Made by a program: the position numbers and the translations under genes. DNA of 64,000 nt from positions 2,046,001 to 2,110,000 of the forward strand of contig NC_071328.1 of the NCBI RefSeq assembly GCF_010183535.1, read 5' to 3'. The DNA comes from Caenorhabditis remanei (lineage: Eukaryota > Nematoda > Chromadorea > Rhabditida > Rhabditidae). Positions 11,847 to 25,600 of this stretch are shown one piece after another (the first letter of the stretch is position 1; the number at the start of each line of letters is the position of its first letter). The notes beneath the pieces were generated by a model, which did not search any database, had not been told where the DNA came from, and saw only the letters and a program-made list of their open reading frames with translations.

Positions 11847-14800
11847 CTGAAAAAAAATTTTGTGAAAAAAAATTTTTTTTGAAAAAATAAAAATAAGACA
11901 TTTTAAGTTCGAAATAGTCTTCAATATAAGAACCACGTGTCACTAGATATGCGAGAAATCATTGATTTAGAGAGGAGATGGGCGGCGAAAAACATGTTTT
12001 ATGGGGGAGGAAGACGGGGAAAGAATAAGAAAGAAAACGACACCGATTTTGAATAGAGATAATGTGAATTTTTTGTTTGGAACGAGAAAAAGAAAAATTG
12101 GAAGAAAACGATAAGGAATTCGGGAATTTTGAACATATTTTATGCGAACAAATGAGAAAAAAAAAGAGAAATGCGATTCGTGGCGGGACGCTGCAAAAAA
12201 TCGGACCATGCGCCTTTGATACAGTACCCCATCGTTGAATTCTGAGAGTTTTAGTAAATTTTCAGATAAATTCATATTAAACAACCGAAATTTTAGAAAG
12301 AAACAGATAAAAGATAGATTTAGTTTTTTTTCTAAAATTTTCAAACCAGAAAATGTGTTTTAAGAGCTTAAAACTCACTAAATAACAAAATCGTGGCGAG
12401 ACCTGTTCACAAAATTTGTATATGCACCTTTAAATGTTACTGTAGATGCATTTTGATTATTTTCTCTGATTTTCCCTTTATTCTTTAGGGATTTTTGCTC
12501 AAAACTCGATCGAAAATTGAATTTTTAGTAGTTTTACATTAAAATTTTTTTAATTCACTACTCGCAATGCTTTGAAAAGGAACAGCATTCAATTCGTATG
12601 AAAAATCGCTAAGGAAATATCAAAAACCTTAGTAAATACTGCAAATATTAAATTTTCAAACAGAAAACCAAAATTTTCAGCGGAAAATCTCTCAATTCCA
12701 AACAAAAATAGCATTAAAAAGTTAATATTTACATTTTCGCTGCGAGACCCATCTAATAAAAATGGCTCTGCGCCTTTAATTCTTACTGTAGATTCTTTTA
12801 GTTTTTGCGCTAATTTTCGTCATTTTTACTTGTTTTTTTTCCGTTTTTTATCATTTTTTCTATCAAATTTCACTCTAAATCTTATTAAAACACTAAAACC
12901 TTCAATTTTAACAAAGAAATCCTCAGAAAATTAGAGACATTTCAATTTTCATCGATTTTTTCATTCATATTGATATTCCGACGCTTTAAATGCCAATAAT
13001 TCAATAAAAACGAGATAGCTCCGCTATAAAAAATGAGCAATAAGCGAAAACCATATTTCTCGTCGTTTTTAACGATTTTTCCTCAGTTTTCAATAAAAAT
13101 TCGATTTAAAAATAGTGAAGAAAAGCGGGGCGAAAGTTTGAAACTAACTCAAATATAATGAAAGCGTGACACGCGATGTCGTCGTAGAATTCGTCGTTTG
13201 GAGGGGCGAGAGGGGGGGTCGCGTTGCCCCACGAAGTGACTAATCGCGCACCCATTTCCGCCTCTTCAACTCTCTCTCTCTCTCTCTGTCTTTTGGCAAA
13301 CATTTGGTGGAAAACAGGAGAAGAAAAGGGGACGACGACGACGACTGAGGAAAGAAAGAAGAGAGATGAGAAGAAGAGCCGCGACGCGTGACCGCGTCGC
13401 ATCCGAACGCCTTCATTTCTGGCGAACTTTTTTGGAGATTTCTTCGCTGTTTTTTTTTGAGAAAAACGGATTTTTTCGCAGTTTTTCTCGTGAAATTCCG
13501 GATTTTTGGGAATTTTTCGCTTTTTTTTGGATTTTTTAAGAAAAAAAGGGTGAGAAGTTGGATCTCCCTGATAGATTTCCACTTTTGTAGTTTGGTACTT
13601 CTTGTGTTCTCTATGACTAACAATCACTGCCTTATCTTATCAATTCGTGAGTAGACGAGAATTAATTGGGTTTTTTTTGCAACAAAACTTGGGATAATTG
13701 CGAATTTCCCGTGATTCATTGAAAAGATATGCGATTCAGTGGGAAGAAGATGATGATTTTGTAGTTTATGGTCAGTTTTACCAAGGGGGGAGAGAATTTC
13801 GACTGGAAACCTAATTTAAAGTGCGAATTTTTCATTTTTAGCACGTTGAAAACGAAATTTTTGAGTTTTCTTTTTATAATTTTGGGGTTTTTCTACATTT
13901 TAAGCAAACTTTAGAGTTTTGACCGGAAAACCGATTTAAAAAGCGATTTTTTTTTATTTTTAGCCTTATGAACACGAAATTTTTGAGTTTTCTTTATATT
14001 ATTTGGGATATTTCGTCTAGATTTTGACCTAAATCGTTGAAATTTAAGATTTTTCTCCTTTTTATGTGTTTTGAGCCTATTTTCATAATTTCAGTTTATC
14101 AAGAATAGAGTTTTCAACTTCCAAACTGAAAAATAACGTTTTAAGAGCTAAATTGGTCAAATTTGTTCTTAAATTTTTGATTTTTTTCTCAAAAAATGCA
14201 ATAGTTGCGGTTTTCAAACAAGTCTGCTGAAATTCAATCTTCTTGGTGTAAATTTTCGAAATTCACACGAAAATTAGGTTGTTCTCAGTGATTTTTCGAG
14301 CTTCTAATCAGTTTTTCTACATTCTGGTCAAACTTAGTATTGATATCTGTATTTCTGACCGCTTCTCTCACAATTAACGGGTTTTCGAAGGTTTCAGTCA
14401 GTTTTCTGCAAGTTTTCAGCCAGAAATCTTGAAAAATCGCAAAAATCCTATTCAAACTCATCAATTTCTAACCAAAAAGTCCTTGTTTTTATGATTTCCT
14501 AATCCTAATCCTGTTTTTCTCGGATATCCGCTCAAAAAATCTTATAATCTTGAGAAAATCACGAGATAATCTCTATCTAAACGATCACAAAGCTGGCGCG
14601 CCGTCAGCGCGTTCCTTCTCAAACTCATAAAATACGTGGAATATGTGGAAAAGTAGAGGAAAAGAAGAACACATTGTGTTGTCTCTCTGAACCGCAAAGC
14701 AGGCAAAACGACACACAAAAAGCGTCAAAAAACCATTTTTTGTGTTGTGTATGTGCTCTCCCCGCCGGTTTCCACTTTTCCCCAACCCGCTATGCTTAAC

Positions 14801-15248
14801 CAAAAAGCAGTCAATAGACGTCTCTCTCTCTACAGTACTAAACAAACGAAAATGAAGAAGCCGCCACCCGTTGAGCACCGTGTGCCTATTGAATAGTTTT
14901 TGTATTGTTGAGTTCCAGACCCTATACGTCATTCATTTCCAGGCTGGAAATTCCAGTCCATGACGCCTTTTTTTGAGATCGCAGAATCCAAAAAAGTCAG
15001 AATTGAGTCCCCCTCCTGTCGTGTTACTTTGTGTTTACTAGAAAAACACGTGAATGAGATAGAGAGATAGGAGAGACGCAGAGAGAAGTCAGATGTTAGA
15101 GTTCCAAATGTCTCGCGCTCTACCCTCCTTTCGCTTTTTTTCTGAGAAATTTGACGGTTTTTGAAGGTTTAGAGTAGTTTTGGTCCTAAATCAACCTAAG
15201 TTTTAGGCCTAAATCCTAGATCAGAATCGACGGTTTTAGACGAAATCT
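11847..15248. other. Intergenic with dispersed repeat relics
   Basis: No convincing gene. Three decayed copies of one repeat with a GCGAGACC...TGCGCCTTTAA...TACTGTAG pattern lie at about 12183-12230, 12392-12450 and 12738-12790. A CT-dinucleotide run sits near 13268-13290. Two poly-T-rich blocks at about 13790-14000 share GAACACGAAATTTTTGAG-type sequence. At 14590 there is a GGCGCGCCGTCAGCGCG motif of the kind seen at 30.6 and 39.2 kb. Part may be promoter for the flanking minus-strand gene. Confidence 0.5.
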
Positions 15249-15532
15249 AGGATTCAGACGATTTCAAGCCGGTCAAGACAGGAAATGTAAAAAATCGGTA
15301 GGTTTCAGCCGAAAATTGAGTCAATTTATGCGATTCTTAGCGAAAACTTCCTTCTAGATCAAATTTAGAGGTCTTCAAATACAATATTTATTATTTATTG
15401 TATTTGAAGACCTCTAGATTTGATCTAGACGGAAGTTTTCGCTAAAAATCGCATAAATTAACTCAATTTTCAGCTGAAACCTACCGATTTTTCACATTTC
15501 CCGTCTTGGTTGTCTTGAAATCGTCTGAATCC
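15249..15532. repeat. Near-perfect 284-bp palindrome
   Basis: The arms AGGATTCAGACGATTTCAAG and complement enclose closely matching sequence right to the centre near 15393, where TACAATATTTATTATTTATT forms the turn. An internal block is GAGGTCTTCAAATACAAT and its complement. It has no coding content and is a typical cruciform-forming element. Confidence 0.8.
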
Positions 15533-15663
15533 TAAGGCTAGTCTTAGTTCTAGACATTTGTGAACTTCAGACCGTTCGAATTCAGTTTTAGTCGAAAAAT
15601 TCGCAATTTCCAGAAGATTCCGTTAAGATTTGCCCGAACTCTGATCTATCTTGTGGTTTTGAC

Positions 15664-16157
15664 CAGGCTTGTTCGGAAAAAACTTTTCGGAAAATCGGAA
15701 ACGGAATTTTTTTTCCGATTTTCTTTTTCGGAAAATCGGATATCCGAAATTTTTTCCGAATTTATTTTTCGGAAAAACCGGAAAATTCGGAAAATTTCGG
15801 AAAATGACGAAGACGACTTATTCGGGCCTGAAATCAAGGAGTATAATTGAAATATCAATGATATTATCGAGAGTAAACAATAAAAACAACATATTAATTG
15901 TCAGGCCCGCTATTCTGATGGTCAAACCCATCAACCAAATGTTTTGCTTTTTTTTCAGTACCTCGAAAAATCTAATTTTCCGTTTTTTTCCGGAAAATTT
16001 TCCGACTATTTCCGAAAATTTTCCGAAAAACCAATTCGGAAAATTTCCATTCGGAAAATTTTCCGAAAAAAAAAATCGGAAAATTTTCCGTCGGAAAAAT
16101 TTTCCGAAAAAAGTCGGAAAAATCGGAATTTCCGATTTCCGGTTTTGAACAAGCCTG
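15664..16157. mobile_element. hAT-type non-autonomous element with 8-bp TSD
   Basis: This 494-bp element starts CAGGCTTGTTC and ends GAACAAGCCTG. It is flanked by an exact 8-bp direct repeat, GTTTTGAC (15656-15663 and 16158-16165), as made by hAT transposases. The arms consist largely of CGGAAAATTTTCCG-type units. The centre (about 15810-15960) is unrelated sequence with no transposase. Confidence 0.85.
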
Positions 16158-16400
16158 GTTTTGACTGAAAATCTGAAAATCTGCCGTTTCTGAACTTTTT
16201 GTCTCGATTCTCAACAGAGCGCGTTTGAATTCCTCGGAATCGTAGTTTTCTGTTGAATGATCTACCGCGGTTCAGGGAATTGCGCTCTACCGCTCAATTG
16301 TCAAGCCTTATTCCTCTCGGCAAGATTTGATCTACTGATAACAACGAACTGTTCGATAGAGCGTGTTTGCTCAGAATCCGCCGAGAAGCTAATATTAACA

Positions 16401-16656
16401 CGGCAAGCTTCTTACAACTGCGCTCTACCGCAAACAAGAGAGTATCGGCGAGAGAGACGCAGAGTTTTTTCTCGTGCTGACACAGATTTTCACAGTTTTT
16501 GACCTATTCTCAAAGTATTATCTGTAAATTGATATGAAGAAATGCGAGAATATGTAAAAACTGTGAAAATCTGTGTCAGCACGAGAAAAAACTCAGCGTC
16601 TCTCTCACCGATACTCTCTCGTTTCCGGTGGAGCACTGTTGTAAGAACTGTGCCGA
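16401..16656. repeat. 256-bp palindrome with GCGCTCTACCG motif
   Basis: The arms CGGCAAGCTTCTTACAAC and complement frame a nearly exact foldback. Further in are GAGAGTATCGGCGAGAGAGA and CTGACACAGATTTTCACAG pairs. Related end sequence (TCGGCACAGTTCTTACAAC) recurs near 5395, 23780 and 47620, so it is a dispersed family. Confidence 0.8.
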
Positions 16657-19600
16657 GGTAATATCTAGATGTCTCTACTCCGACCACGCTCCCTGATCTA
16701 CCGCAATACTCTGGAAAATCCCAGTTTCAGCCTATGTTGCAACATTGTACATCATTTGACACCTCTGTCATCACGACTTCCGATAAATCATATCGAAAAA
16801 TAGAGAAACCGATCGCTTATCAACAGTTTATGACTGTTTGTTCTTTGCCCTCTTACGCCTCTCTCTCTCTTCACACAAAGTTCGTCGATTCTTCTCGATA
16901 TGACTCTTTTTTTTCGCGTCGATTCGATTTGAAAATACAATTTCACACTTCTTTTTGTTGCGTTGCGAAAATGTGACCTTTTTTGATTCGCATTTTCGTA
17001 AAAAGTGTCACTTTTGACACCTGGAATCGGAAAATCGTAGTAGAAACACTTTGAAATATGAATTTCCGGAAGTTGTTTCCCGGTTTTGCTAGTTAAGGAC
17101 CTCAGCAAGTTTGCTCCAATGACAACATCTCCGTGTAGTCCTCGTGGATAAGACAATCAATAGGTTTTCTCTGAAAATGTCTCATAATTCAGTTTTCTGG
17201 ACGTTTTTTGAACCAGAAATTCCCGAATTTCCGGTTTTTTACAGCTGAAACTCCAGAAAATTGCTTAGGTTTGAGCTTTTTCGTCGGAAAAATTGTCAAA
17301 TAAGATGATTCGACGGTGTCTGGACGTTTCGAAACCAAATATCCGCGAAACTGGGACATTTCGAAACCATTTTCTGGTTTTAGTTTTCAAACGTTTTAAA
17401 ACGTCTCAACTCGTGAAAGATCCGTTTCGGAACCGAATTTTGAGAAAACTGAGAGATTTTGCGTTTCAAAGTGACATTGTTTCGGCTCCGCGACGTTTCG
17501 CAACTGTGACATTTCGCAACAGTGACGCTGAACAGTTGCGAAATGTCATTTATCCTAGTTTTCAAGTGTCCCGGTTTTAAAACGTCCCATTCCTTGGCAC
17601 CAACTGAAAACACCATCAAAATATTATTTCCCACTGTTTTTTCGTCTCTTTTTGCTCTCAGAGAGCAGCGCCCCGCTCCCCGCTGTTTCTCGTCGCCGTC
17701 TTATTTGCTGAGCCCCCATCCCGATGGTATTGTGCTCCCGGCTCTTCCCATCATTCCACAAACAAATTCTCTCTGGTTTTGTGTCTATTTTTGCCCCCTC
17801 CTCATCAGTATCTTCCCACGCGCTAATCAAAAGGTACCCCTTTAAAAAAACGAAGGAAAAAGTAATCAAAATGCAAATTGAGAAGGGCCCAGGAGGGGGC
17901 CGGTGGCATTTTAGAAAAGGAAGAAGAAGAAGACGTTGGGAAGACGTCGTTTGATAAATGGCCGGCGGCTCAAAGGCATGTCACCCCGCCTACTGGCTGC
18001 TCTCAGCCTTAAGCTCCTTGTTAGTTTCGATTTCTATCTCTGTGCTTATGGTGACGTCGAGCAGTCTCGAGAGAAGAATCTCTCATAGCAACAAGATTTT
18101 TCGATTTTTGGAAAATTTCAAAGTTCTCCTCAAAAGAGTAGCCGATTTTATGACATTTCGTCAAAAATTGGTTCTCTGAAGGCGGTTTCGATTTATGCTC
18201 GTAAATCGAAAAAGATTGTCTCAGCATGTAGGTCGCCATTTACCGTTTTGTAGATTTACACCCGTAAATACTTACAAAAATGGTTCGTCATACTGTATTC
18301 AGTCATTTCCCGCCTGATTTCATTATCTTGTGTCGATTTACGCGAACCCCCGTAAATCGACAGGAAGAATTCGTCTTATTTTTGTCTGAAACGGAAAAGT
18401 TTCGAAACTAGACGATTCTGAGTCAGGACGTTTTAAAAAACCACGGTTTTAGAACCGTTATGACGTTTAGAAACTGAGTTTTTTTTTTTCTGAAACCATG
18501 TGACGGAAGCTTCGTTTTTCGACATTTTCTCGAAAAACTGCGTTTTCGAGCTGAAAATGTGGTTTTTGAGCCAAAATAATCCATTTTCAAGCTCAAAAAC
18601 AACTTTTGAGCGATTTCTGATGCTGAAACGTGGAAAATACCATATTTTAAGACCAAAATAAGGTGATTTTTAGCTGAAAATCAACTTCAGCAAGGTGAAA
18701 TCTGACGTCATAGGCATTTCCGATTCCTGAAATTGATTTCCATTCCCCGACCGCCGATTTTGAACTTCAAAACTTGCTATTCTGGCGTTAAAAATGACGT
18801 TTTCGAGGTTTTCAGCGTCAAAAACTGCCCAAAACTTGTTTCTGAGCTTAGAAAATGGATTATTTAGTCTCAAAAATCACATTTTCAGCCCAAAAACCCA
18901 CAATTTTACCTCTCTAAATCTCTAAATCATTGAATTTTCTAATTAGTTTCAAAACGTTCTTCCCGGAACCGAACTATTTCCGCACTCTTCTTTTTTCTGC
19001 GGCTACCCGAAAAAGTAGTGTTTCCTCCCGCCCTTTTCTTGTCAGTCGGTCGCCCTTTTTTCTCCCTTTTCGATTCGTTTTTTCCTCCTGTTTAGTCACC
19101 GACCGCTATACAACTTCTGTTCCGTGTTTCATGTTCTGAATTGGTTTTTTTTTTCATATTTTGTCAAAAAAATTTCATTTGGAAAGCAAATTCTGAAAAT
19201 CTGAAAACAGATTCTGAATCCGCACGTCTTCAGCTATCCAACCGTGAAATTTTTGAAAACAGAAAATTCTGAAGGCGGTGTCGATTTACGCCCGTAAATC
19301 GAATCTTACCATGTAAATCGTCATTTGTAGATTTACGCCCGTAAATCTACACAAAAACGGTTCGGCATACTGTATTCAGTAAATTCTCCCTTCATCATCT
19401 TGTGTCGATTTACACGACCCCCGCAAATCGACGTGTAGTTTTACGAGCGTAAATCGACATCAAAATTTGATTATTCCCACAGTTTCCGTCAATTCGACTG
19501 GAAATGACAGGTTTTTAGTCAGAAATCGATAATTTTGATCCAAAAATTACATTTTTTGACCTCAAAACCTATTTTTCTTCAATTTTGATGTATGGTGTCG

Positions 19601-22600
19601 ATTTACGCGCGTAAATCGACTAAGATGTACTTTTGCCGATCACTTTTTGTCTAGACACATCTAGATGATTATAGTTGTTTTCGGTATGATTCTGATCCCC
19701 TGAGAAGCCTCTCGTGATTCTTCTTATAGACTATAGGCTATAATTCCAGATGGAATTGTGGGCGACGCCTACAGTAGGCGTGTGATCAGCTTCAGAATTC
19801 GAAAACAACAATTTGGTTAGTCATGAAATAATTCTGGAGATTTCCTTTCTCAGAATTCATAATTCACCCCTTTCCGTTGCACAATTAATGAGCCGGAAAA
19901 GGGGGTCCTAACCAAACAATGCTCACTCCTCTGCGTCCTTTTTCCTGCCCCCTAACAAGAGCACACGAGAGAGAAAAGAGACAAAGCATCACAAGTCCTT
20001 TTCAAGTGTGACGTGAGAGAGAGAGAAGACCTCTTTTTCTCTCCGGAAAATTGTGTGTGTGTGGAGACAGGAAAACGAAGAGAACGCATTGAAGCATGTA
20101 ACATTCCGAATTGAGGCCCCCCGCTTGCGTGGTTTCCGCCTGTTTGATTACGTCAATGTGATTTGGAATACGATTTGAAATCGATATAGTTTTCGTTTGG
20201 AAAATTGGTCGTTTTTGAGCCCTTTTTCAAGCTCAGAATCAACGATTTTTACCCTGAAAGTCGATTTTCATTGGTTTTGGCTCTGAAAAGATGAAATCTG
20301 ACAATTTTCAGCCACATCTAGTGTTGGGTGAATTCATTTGGAAATTCATTTGGAATTGTGATTCTTGACGCTGAAAATTAAAAAATTTTCAGTGAAAACC
20401 GTCATTTTCGAACTAAAATAGTCCGTAATAGGTTTTTAAGCGATTTTTGACACTGAAAATCGTTATTTTTGAGCCAAAATCAGTTTTCGGCTCCAAATAT
20501 CCGGTTTTCGACATCTTTCATCACAATTTCAGTCTGGATCATCAAAAATTTCAGTATTTCCAGCCATTACTGTTGTGAGATGAGTATCTAACTCAATATA
20601 CTGAATTTTAAGCCGAACAGCCCAGTTTTTGTCTGAAATTCCACTTTTCCAGTCAAAAATTTGGTTTTCCATTATGAAAACTCGCTCTACTGGACATATT
20701 TTCAAATAAATTCTAGGAGCTGAGGGTTTTGGCATTGTGCCAAGAATTTTCCATAAACAAATTGGTAGATCAAATTTCAGCATTTGCTTGCCATCGTGTT
20801 ATTTGAAATTTTCTTCAATTTTGGAGAAAAAAACACGGACTTTTGAGAAAAAATCGTGTTTTTCTCAATTCTTATCTGAAATTGTGGATTTTCGTGGATT
20901 TACCTTGTTTTGGCACAACGCTAGAAGCCTATTTTCCGGCATTTCGCCAGAATTTGGGAACACTGTAGTTCTGAACAAAAATTCTAGATCCTGGATCTTA
21001 TGGGTTACTGTAGTTTTGATCCTAGGCGATCCTAGATGTAACCCACAAGGTCCTGAATCTAGGGAATTTCGATTATGGGTATTGTAGAATAGGGTTACTG
21101 TAGTTCTGAACCGAAATCCTAGATCCTGGATCTTATGCGTTACTGTAGTTTTGATCCAAGTTACACGATCCAGGAACCAGAACTACAGTAACCCATAGGA
21201 TCCAGGATCTGGTGATTTCCTATGGGTTAGGCTACTGTACCTCGATCCTAATGATTCCCGGTGGCCTAGAAACCTCCTGGTGGCCTAGATACTCAAAAAA
21301 CGAACTCACCATTTCCCACTTGGCACAATGCCAAAAAACTGTCCTTCCCAAAAAAAGAGAGTCCATTAGAGCGACGTTTCCTACCTGTCACAATAAACAA
21401 TAACCTATTGGCTATTCATGTGACAATCACGTCATTTCACACACACACTCCTCTTCTTCTCTGCCATCCTTTTCCTCCTCGTCGCCGTCTACCTGTCCTC
21501 CTCCTCCTCTGACCATCTTCGTTTCCATATTTCGTCTCTCTCCTCGTGTTATCATCATCATTTTCGAAATTTCCTCACACTCTCGCCTGGTCGTCAGTGT
21601 CCAACAACGGTCTCTTTCTCGACGTCTTCGTGTCGCTTTTCGCTTTTTACACACATTCTGGGTGACTTTTGATGCCGAGGACGACGTCTTCTAGTTGCTT
21701 CATTGTACCCCCCCAAAAAGTTACAGCAAAAGACACTACCCAAAACGTTCCCCCCTTCGCCTTCAATTTATTGATACATTTTATTTGTACGATCGATTTT
21801 TTTGTTGGTTGGTTACCGTAGGACTTGGCACCGTTCTAGAAGATTAAATGAATCGGATTTACGGGAAATTTCCTATTTCGTGTAGTTTTACGACCGTAAA
21901 TCGACACCCAAAATAGCATTTTCTCAGTTTCCGTTATTTTAAGGCAGATTTAGACCTCAAAACGATGGTTTTCTGTTCAAAAACCTATTTTTCTTCATAT
22001 TTAATGTATGGAGTCGATTTACGCCTGTAAAACGGGATTTACACGAAAATTGAAATTTTGGTCGAATATGACGTCTAACTAATCGGCAAGAACACGAGTT
22101 ATTAGAATTCTATCATTATGCAAGTGCGCTCCAATGAACATTGACACTCTCAAGATTTCAAAATTTTGAATTTCCTGCTCAATAGAGCGCACTCGCATAA
22201 TGATAGAAGAGAGTAAACGGGCTCTGTCGAATCGAAATTCTAACAATTTGTGTTAGTGCCGATTAGGACTTGTATCGAGTTCTAATGGCGGCGCAGCGAC
22301 ATGGACGTGATTTCAATATTCGATTAAATCCGACACTGCAAGAGCGCTCTATTGTGTTTTTTACAGAAAATTCAAATTTTTCGAGAAAGTTTGGAAAATT
22401 TTTGAAAAATGATACAAAAATGGGGATTTCGGCACAGTGCCAAGAACTTAGTGATGAACGGACTTGCAAGTTCATCATAAGAATTCATATCATAATGCAA
22501 GTGCGCTCCACTGAACATTGATACTCTCGTGATTTAAAATATTTGAACTTCCTGTTCCATAGAGCGCATTTCCTCATTCTCAGTTTCTCTCGATTCTCTT

Positions 22601-22660
22601 CTTCTTCTTATCCGTCTCTACCCACTATACCTATCATTTCCCATTCATCTATAATTCCAG
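16657..22660. other. Long intergenic region upstream of the LAPTM4-like gene
   Basis: No supported gene in 6 kb. Contents: GAAACGTCC-type degenerate repeats at 17300-17600; GATTTACG palindromes at 18185-18370, 19255-19625 and 21870-22040; TCCAGGATC palindromes with GGTTACTGTAG at 20950-21240; pyrimidine-rich blocks at 17640-17830, 18960-19110, 19900-20060 and 21430-21680 that could be promoter; and a 99-bp foldback at 22109-22207 (TCTATCATTATGC ends, GCGCTC inside) with a second decayed copy at about 22480-22570. The last 90 bases before the ATG are pyrimidine-rich and end TTCCAG. Confidence 0.5.
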
Positions 22661-25600
22661 ATGCTCAAATCAGCAGTATTTTCGTCGGCGCGTTACGAGA
22701 GCCCCGAGGAGGCGCGCAGTAACGGAATCAACGGAGCGACGAACGGCGGCGGTGGAAAGTTTCGTGTCGACGCGATTTGGGACTGCAATGCGCCGAAATA
22801 TCGTGTCGCGTGTGGACAACTTCATGTCACCAAGGTAAGGGAGGATTCATGATTCTGACGACGTCAATTGGAGAGAAGAGAGCGGACGGATTTACTTATA
22901 AATATTCATTGGAATTCATTGCAAAGAGGGGATTCGATTTCAGAGAGTAATTTGAGAGTTTTTGGGGGAAAAAACGTAAGAAAAAAGAACTGCGATTGAG
23001 ATGGAGCAAGTTCGCTCTAGCGGCATGAAAGTAGCCCGGAAAAAGAAAGTGCGCTCCACCGAACAAATGTTCAAAATGGTGAAAATCGCGGTTTCGACAC
23101 GTCCCTGGTTTCAGAACGTCTCAGGTAATTTCGAAACTGAGTCATTTCGAAACCCGGATCATTTGAAACCGTGATTATCCGGAACTCTGACATGTCAAAA
23201 TCCTGATATTCTTAATACTAGACACTTCGCAAGCATGTCATTTGAGAACCGGCACATTTCGAAACCAAGATTTATAGCAAAAGCGGACATCTTGAAACTG
23301 GGACGTTTCCAAACCAAACCAATCGGAACCTCAAATTCTCCAGTTTCGAAGTGTCTCGGTTTCGAAGAAGCCTAGTTTTTAGACGTCTCGGTTCCGAAGT
23401 GTCTCCTATTAAGAAGACCAGGGTTTTGATATGTCACAGTTTCAGAACATCACGGTTTCAAAACGTCCGGGTTTTCAAATGACTCGGTTTCGAAATGTCC
23501 CGGTCTCAAACCTTCACAAACCGGAGAAAAAAGTGGTTTCGGTTCCGAACAGTCTTAGTTTCGAAACGTCCCGATTTCCAAATGCTCTCACAAACCCATT
23601 TGAGAACCGGGACATTTCGACACCACCGAAACCGGACATCTTGAAACTGAGACGTTTCGAAACCGGGGACATTTGGAAATCTCCAGCTTCGAAACGTCTT
23701 GGTTGCGAAAAGTCTCAGTTTTGAAACGTCCCGTTTTCCAAATGCTCTCAAAAACCCAAAAAAATCCATATTATCTCGGCTCAGTTCTTACAACGGCGCT
23801 CCACCGAAATCCCCTTGAAAATTGTCACTTTTTCTTGAAAAGTGTCGGTGTCCAAATGTCCTGAAAACCCGAATTCCCATAAAAACTCCGAAAAAAGCGT
23901 CGCACAAACAACGCAAATTTTTTTTCGGAAAGGTCCAGAAAGGGGGCGGAGCCTAATTGTGAAAAAATATGTAAAAATTTTGCAATGTTTGGCTCTGCCC
24001 CTTTTTTGTATTTTTGCAGCTGAAAATCTGAAATTAACTGAATTTTGGTTCCGAAAAGTTTTAAAACGTCTCTCAAATACCCGAAAATTTGTCATTAGAG
24101 CGCAATTGTAAAATGCGATTTTGAAAATTCGGAAAAGAGGGGCGGAGCCTATGGAGCACAGTTTGTCCTCAAGAAATCAGAAGCCAGTTATGCGGCATTT
24201 TTTAGAAAAAAAACTTTGAAAACTCCTCATTTTCTTGATTTCCAGGCGACAAAATACATTGGAATGACTCAACTATTCGTGATCGCCCTCTTCTCTGTGT
24301 CCCTTCTGTTCGCCTACACATCCGCTCTAAAAGTCGAAGATTCAGCATCAGAAGGAACGAAAGAGTGGTCAATCAACTACTACATGGCTCGCTACGTATC
24401 CTCACTTCTCTCGGCTCTCACTCTTCAACTCGGTCTCGTTCTCATGATGCTTCACGGCATCCGAACCGCCCGTCGATCACTTCTCGTACCGTACATCGCG
24501 TTCGCCGCCATCGCCCTCTTCTTGGCTATCTTCCAAATATCACTTGACATTATCAACTTTGTCGACACGAAATCCTATCAGAATCTGAATTCCGAGAATC
24601 CGGCGTCGGCGATTTTGGTCCATTTCACCGGTGTGCTCGTTCATGTCTGGTGTATGAAGGTCGTCTGCAAGTGCTACTCGTTCTACGGTGATAAGAATGT
24701 GAGTTTTGTCGCTGGAAAAAGGGGCGGAGCTTAACTGGAAACGGGAGGCGGAGTCTCTGTTGCATTATGGAGCCAGTTTTTGGAAAAAGGGGCGGAGCTT
24801 AATATATGCGGCGCCTAATTCTGAAAATTCGTCTTACCTAATAGGCTCCGCTTCTTTTTGCCCATTTCACAATGAAAAACGTGAATTCCAGAAAGGGGGC
24901 GGAGCTTGATATGGAATAAATGGTGTTAAAAGGGGGCGGGGCTTAATTCTGAATATATTTTTCTCCACCATCAAGTTCCGCTCCCTTTTTGCCCATTTCA
25001 CAATGAAAAACGTAAATTCCAGAAAGGGGGTGGAGCTTGATATGGAATAAATGGTGTGAAAAGGGGCGGAGCTTAATTCTGAATTTTTTCTCCACAATCC
25101 AGCTCCGCCCCTTTTTGTCCATTTCACAATGAAAAACGTGAATTCCAGAAAGGGGGCGGAGCCCTATTCTTGCAATTGTGCAATTTTGAAAATGGGCGGA
25201 GCTGAATTCTGAATATTTTTTCTCCTCAATCAAGCTCCGCCCCCCTCCCCCTTTCTCCCATTTCACTCGGAAAACGAACCAATTTTCAGAAAGATCCAGA
25301 AAGGGGGCGGAGCCTAATTGTGCAAAAATGTGTAGCAATTTTGTAGTATTAGGCTCCGCCCCTTTTTGCATTTTTGCAATTGAAAGTCTGAATTTAACAA
25401 AAAAGAGGCGGAGCCTATTTGCTGAAAAACCATATTTGCGTATAAGGCTCCGCCCCCTTTTCTGTATTTTTCCAAATCGCGTTTCACAAATGCGCTCCAA
25501 TGACAAAAATCTCGAATTTTTTGAAAAATCGATTATTTTTTGTTTTCCAGGTCGCCGAAGCCATCGGCCAACAACTTCAATCGACATCTGTCGCGTTCGC

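Noticed and set aside
13106..13654. Open frames on both strands near a CT-dinucleotide run
   Set aside because: Compositionally biased, no convincing splice donors, no homology I can see. The frame ending APPNDEFYDDIACHAF is the only part that looks coding and it lacks a usable donor.
17293..17634. Overlapping frames rich in FETS/FRN/KRP words
   Set aside because: These arise from the GAAACGTCCC degenerate repeat read in different frames; the same words appear at 23.4-23.8 kb.
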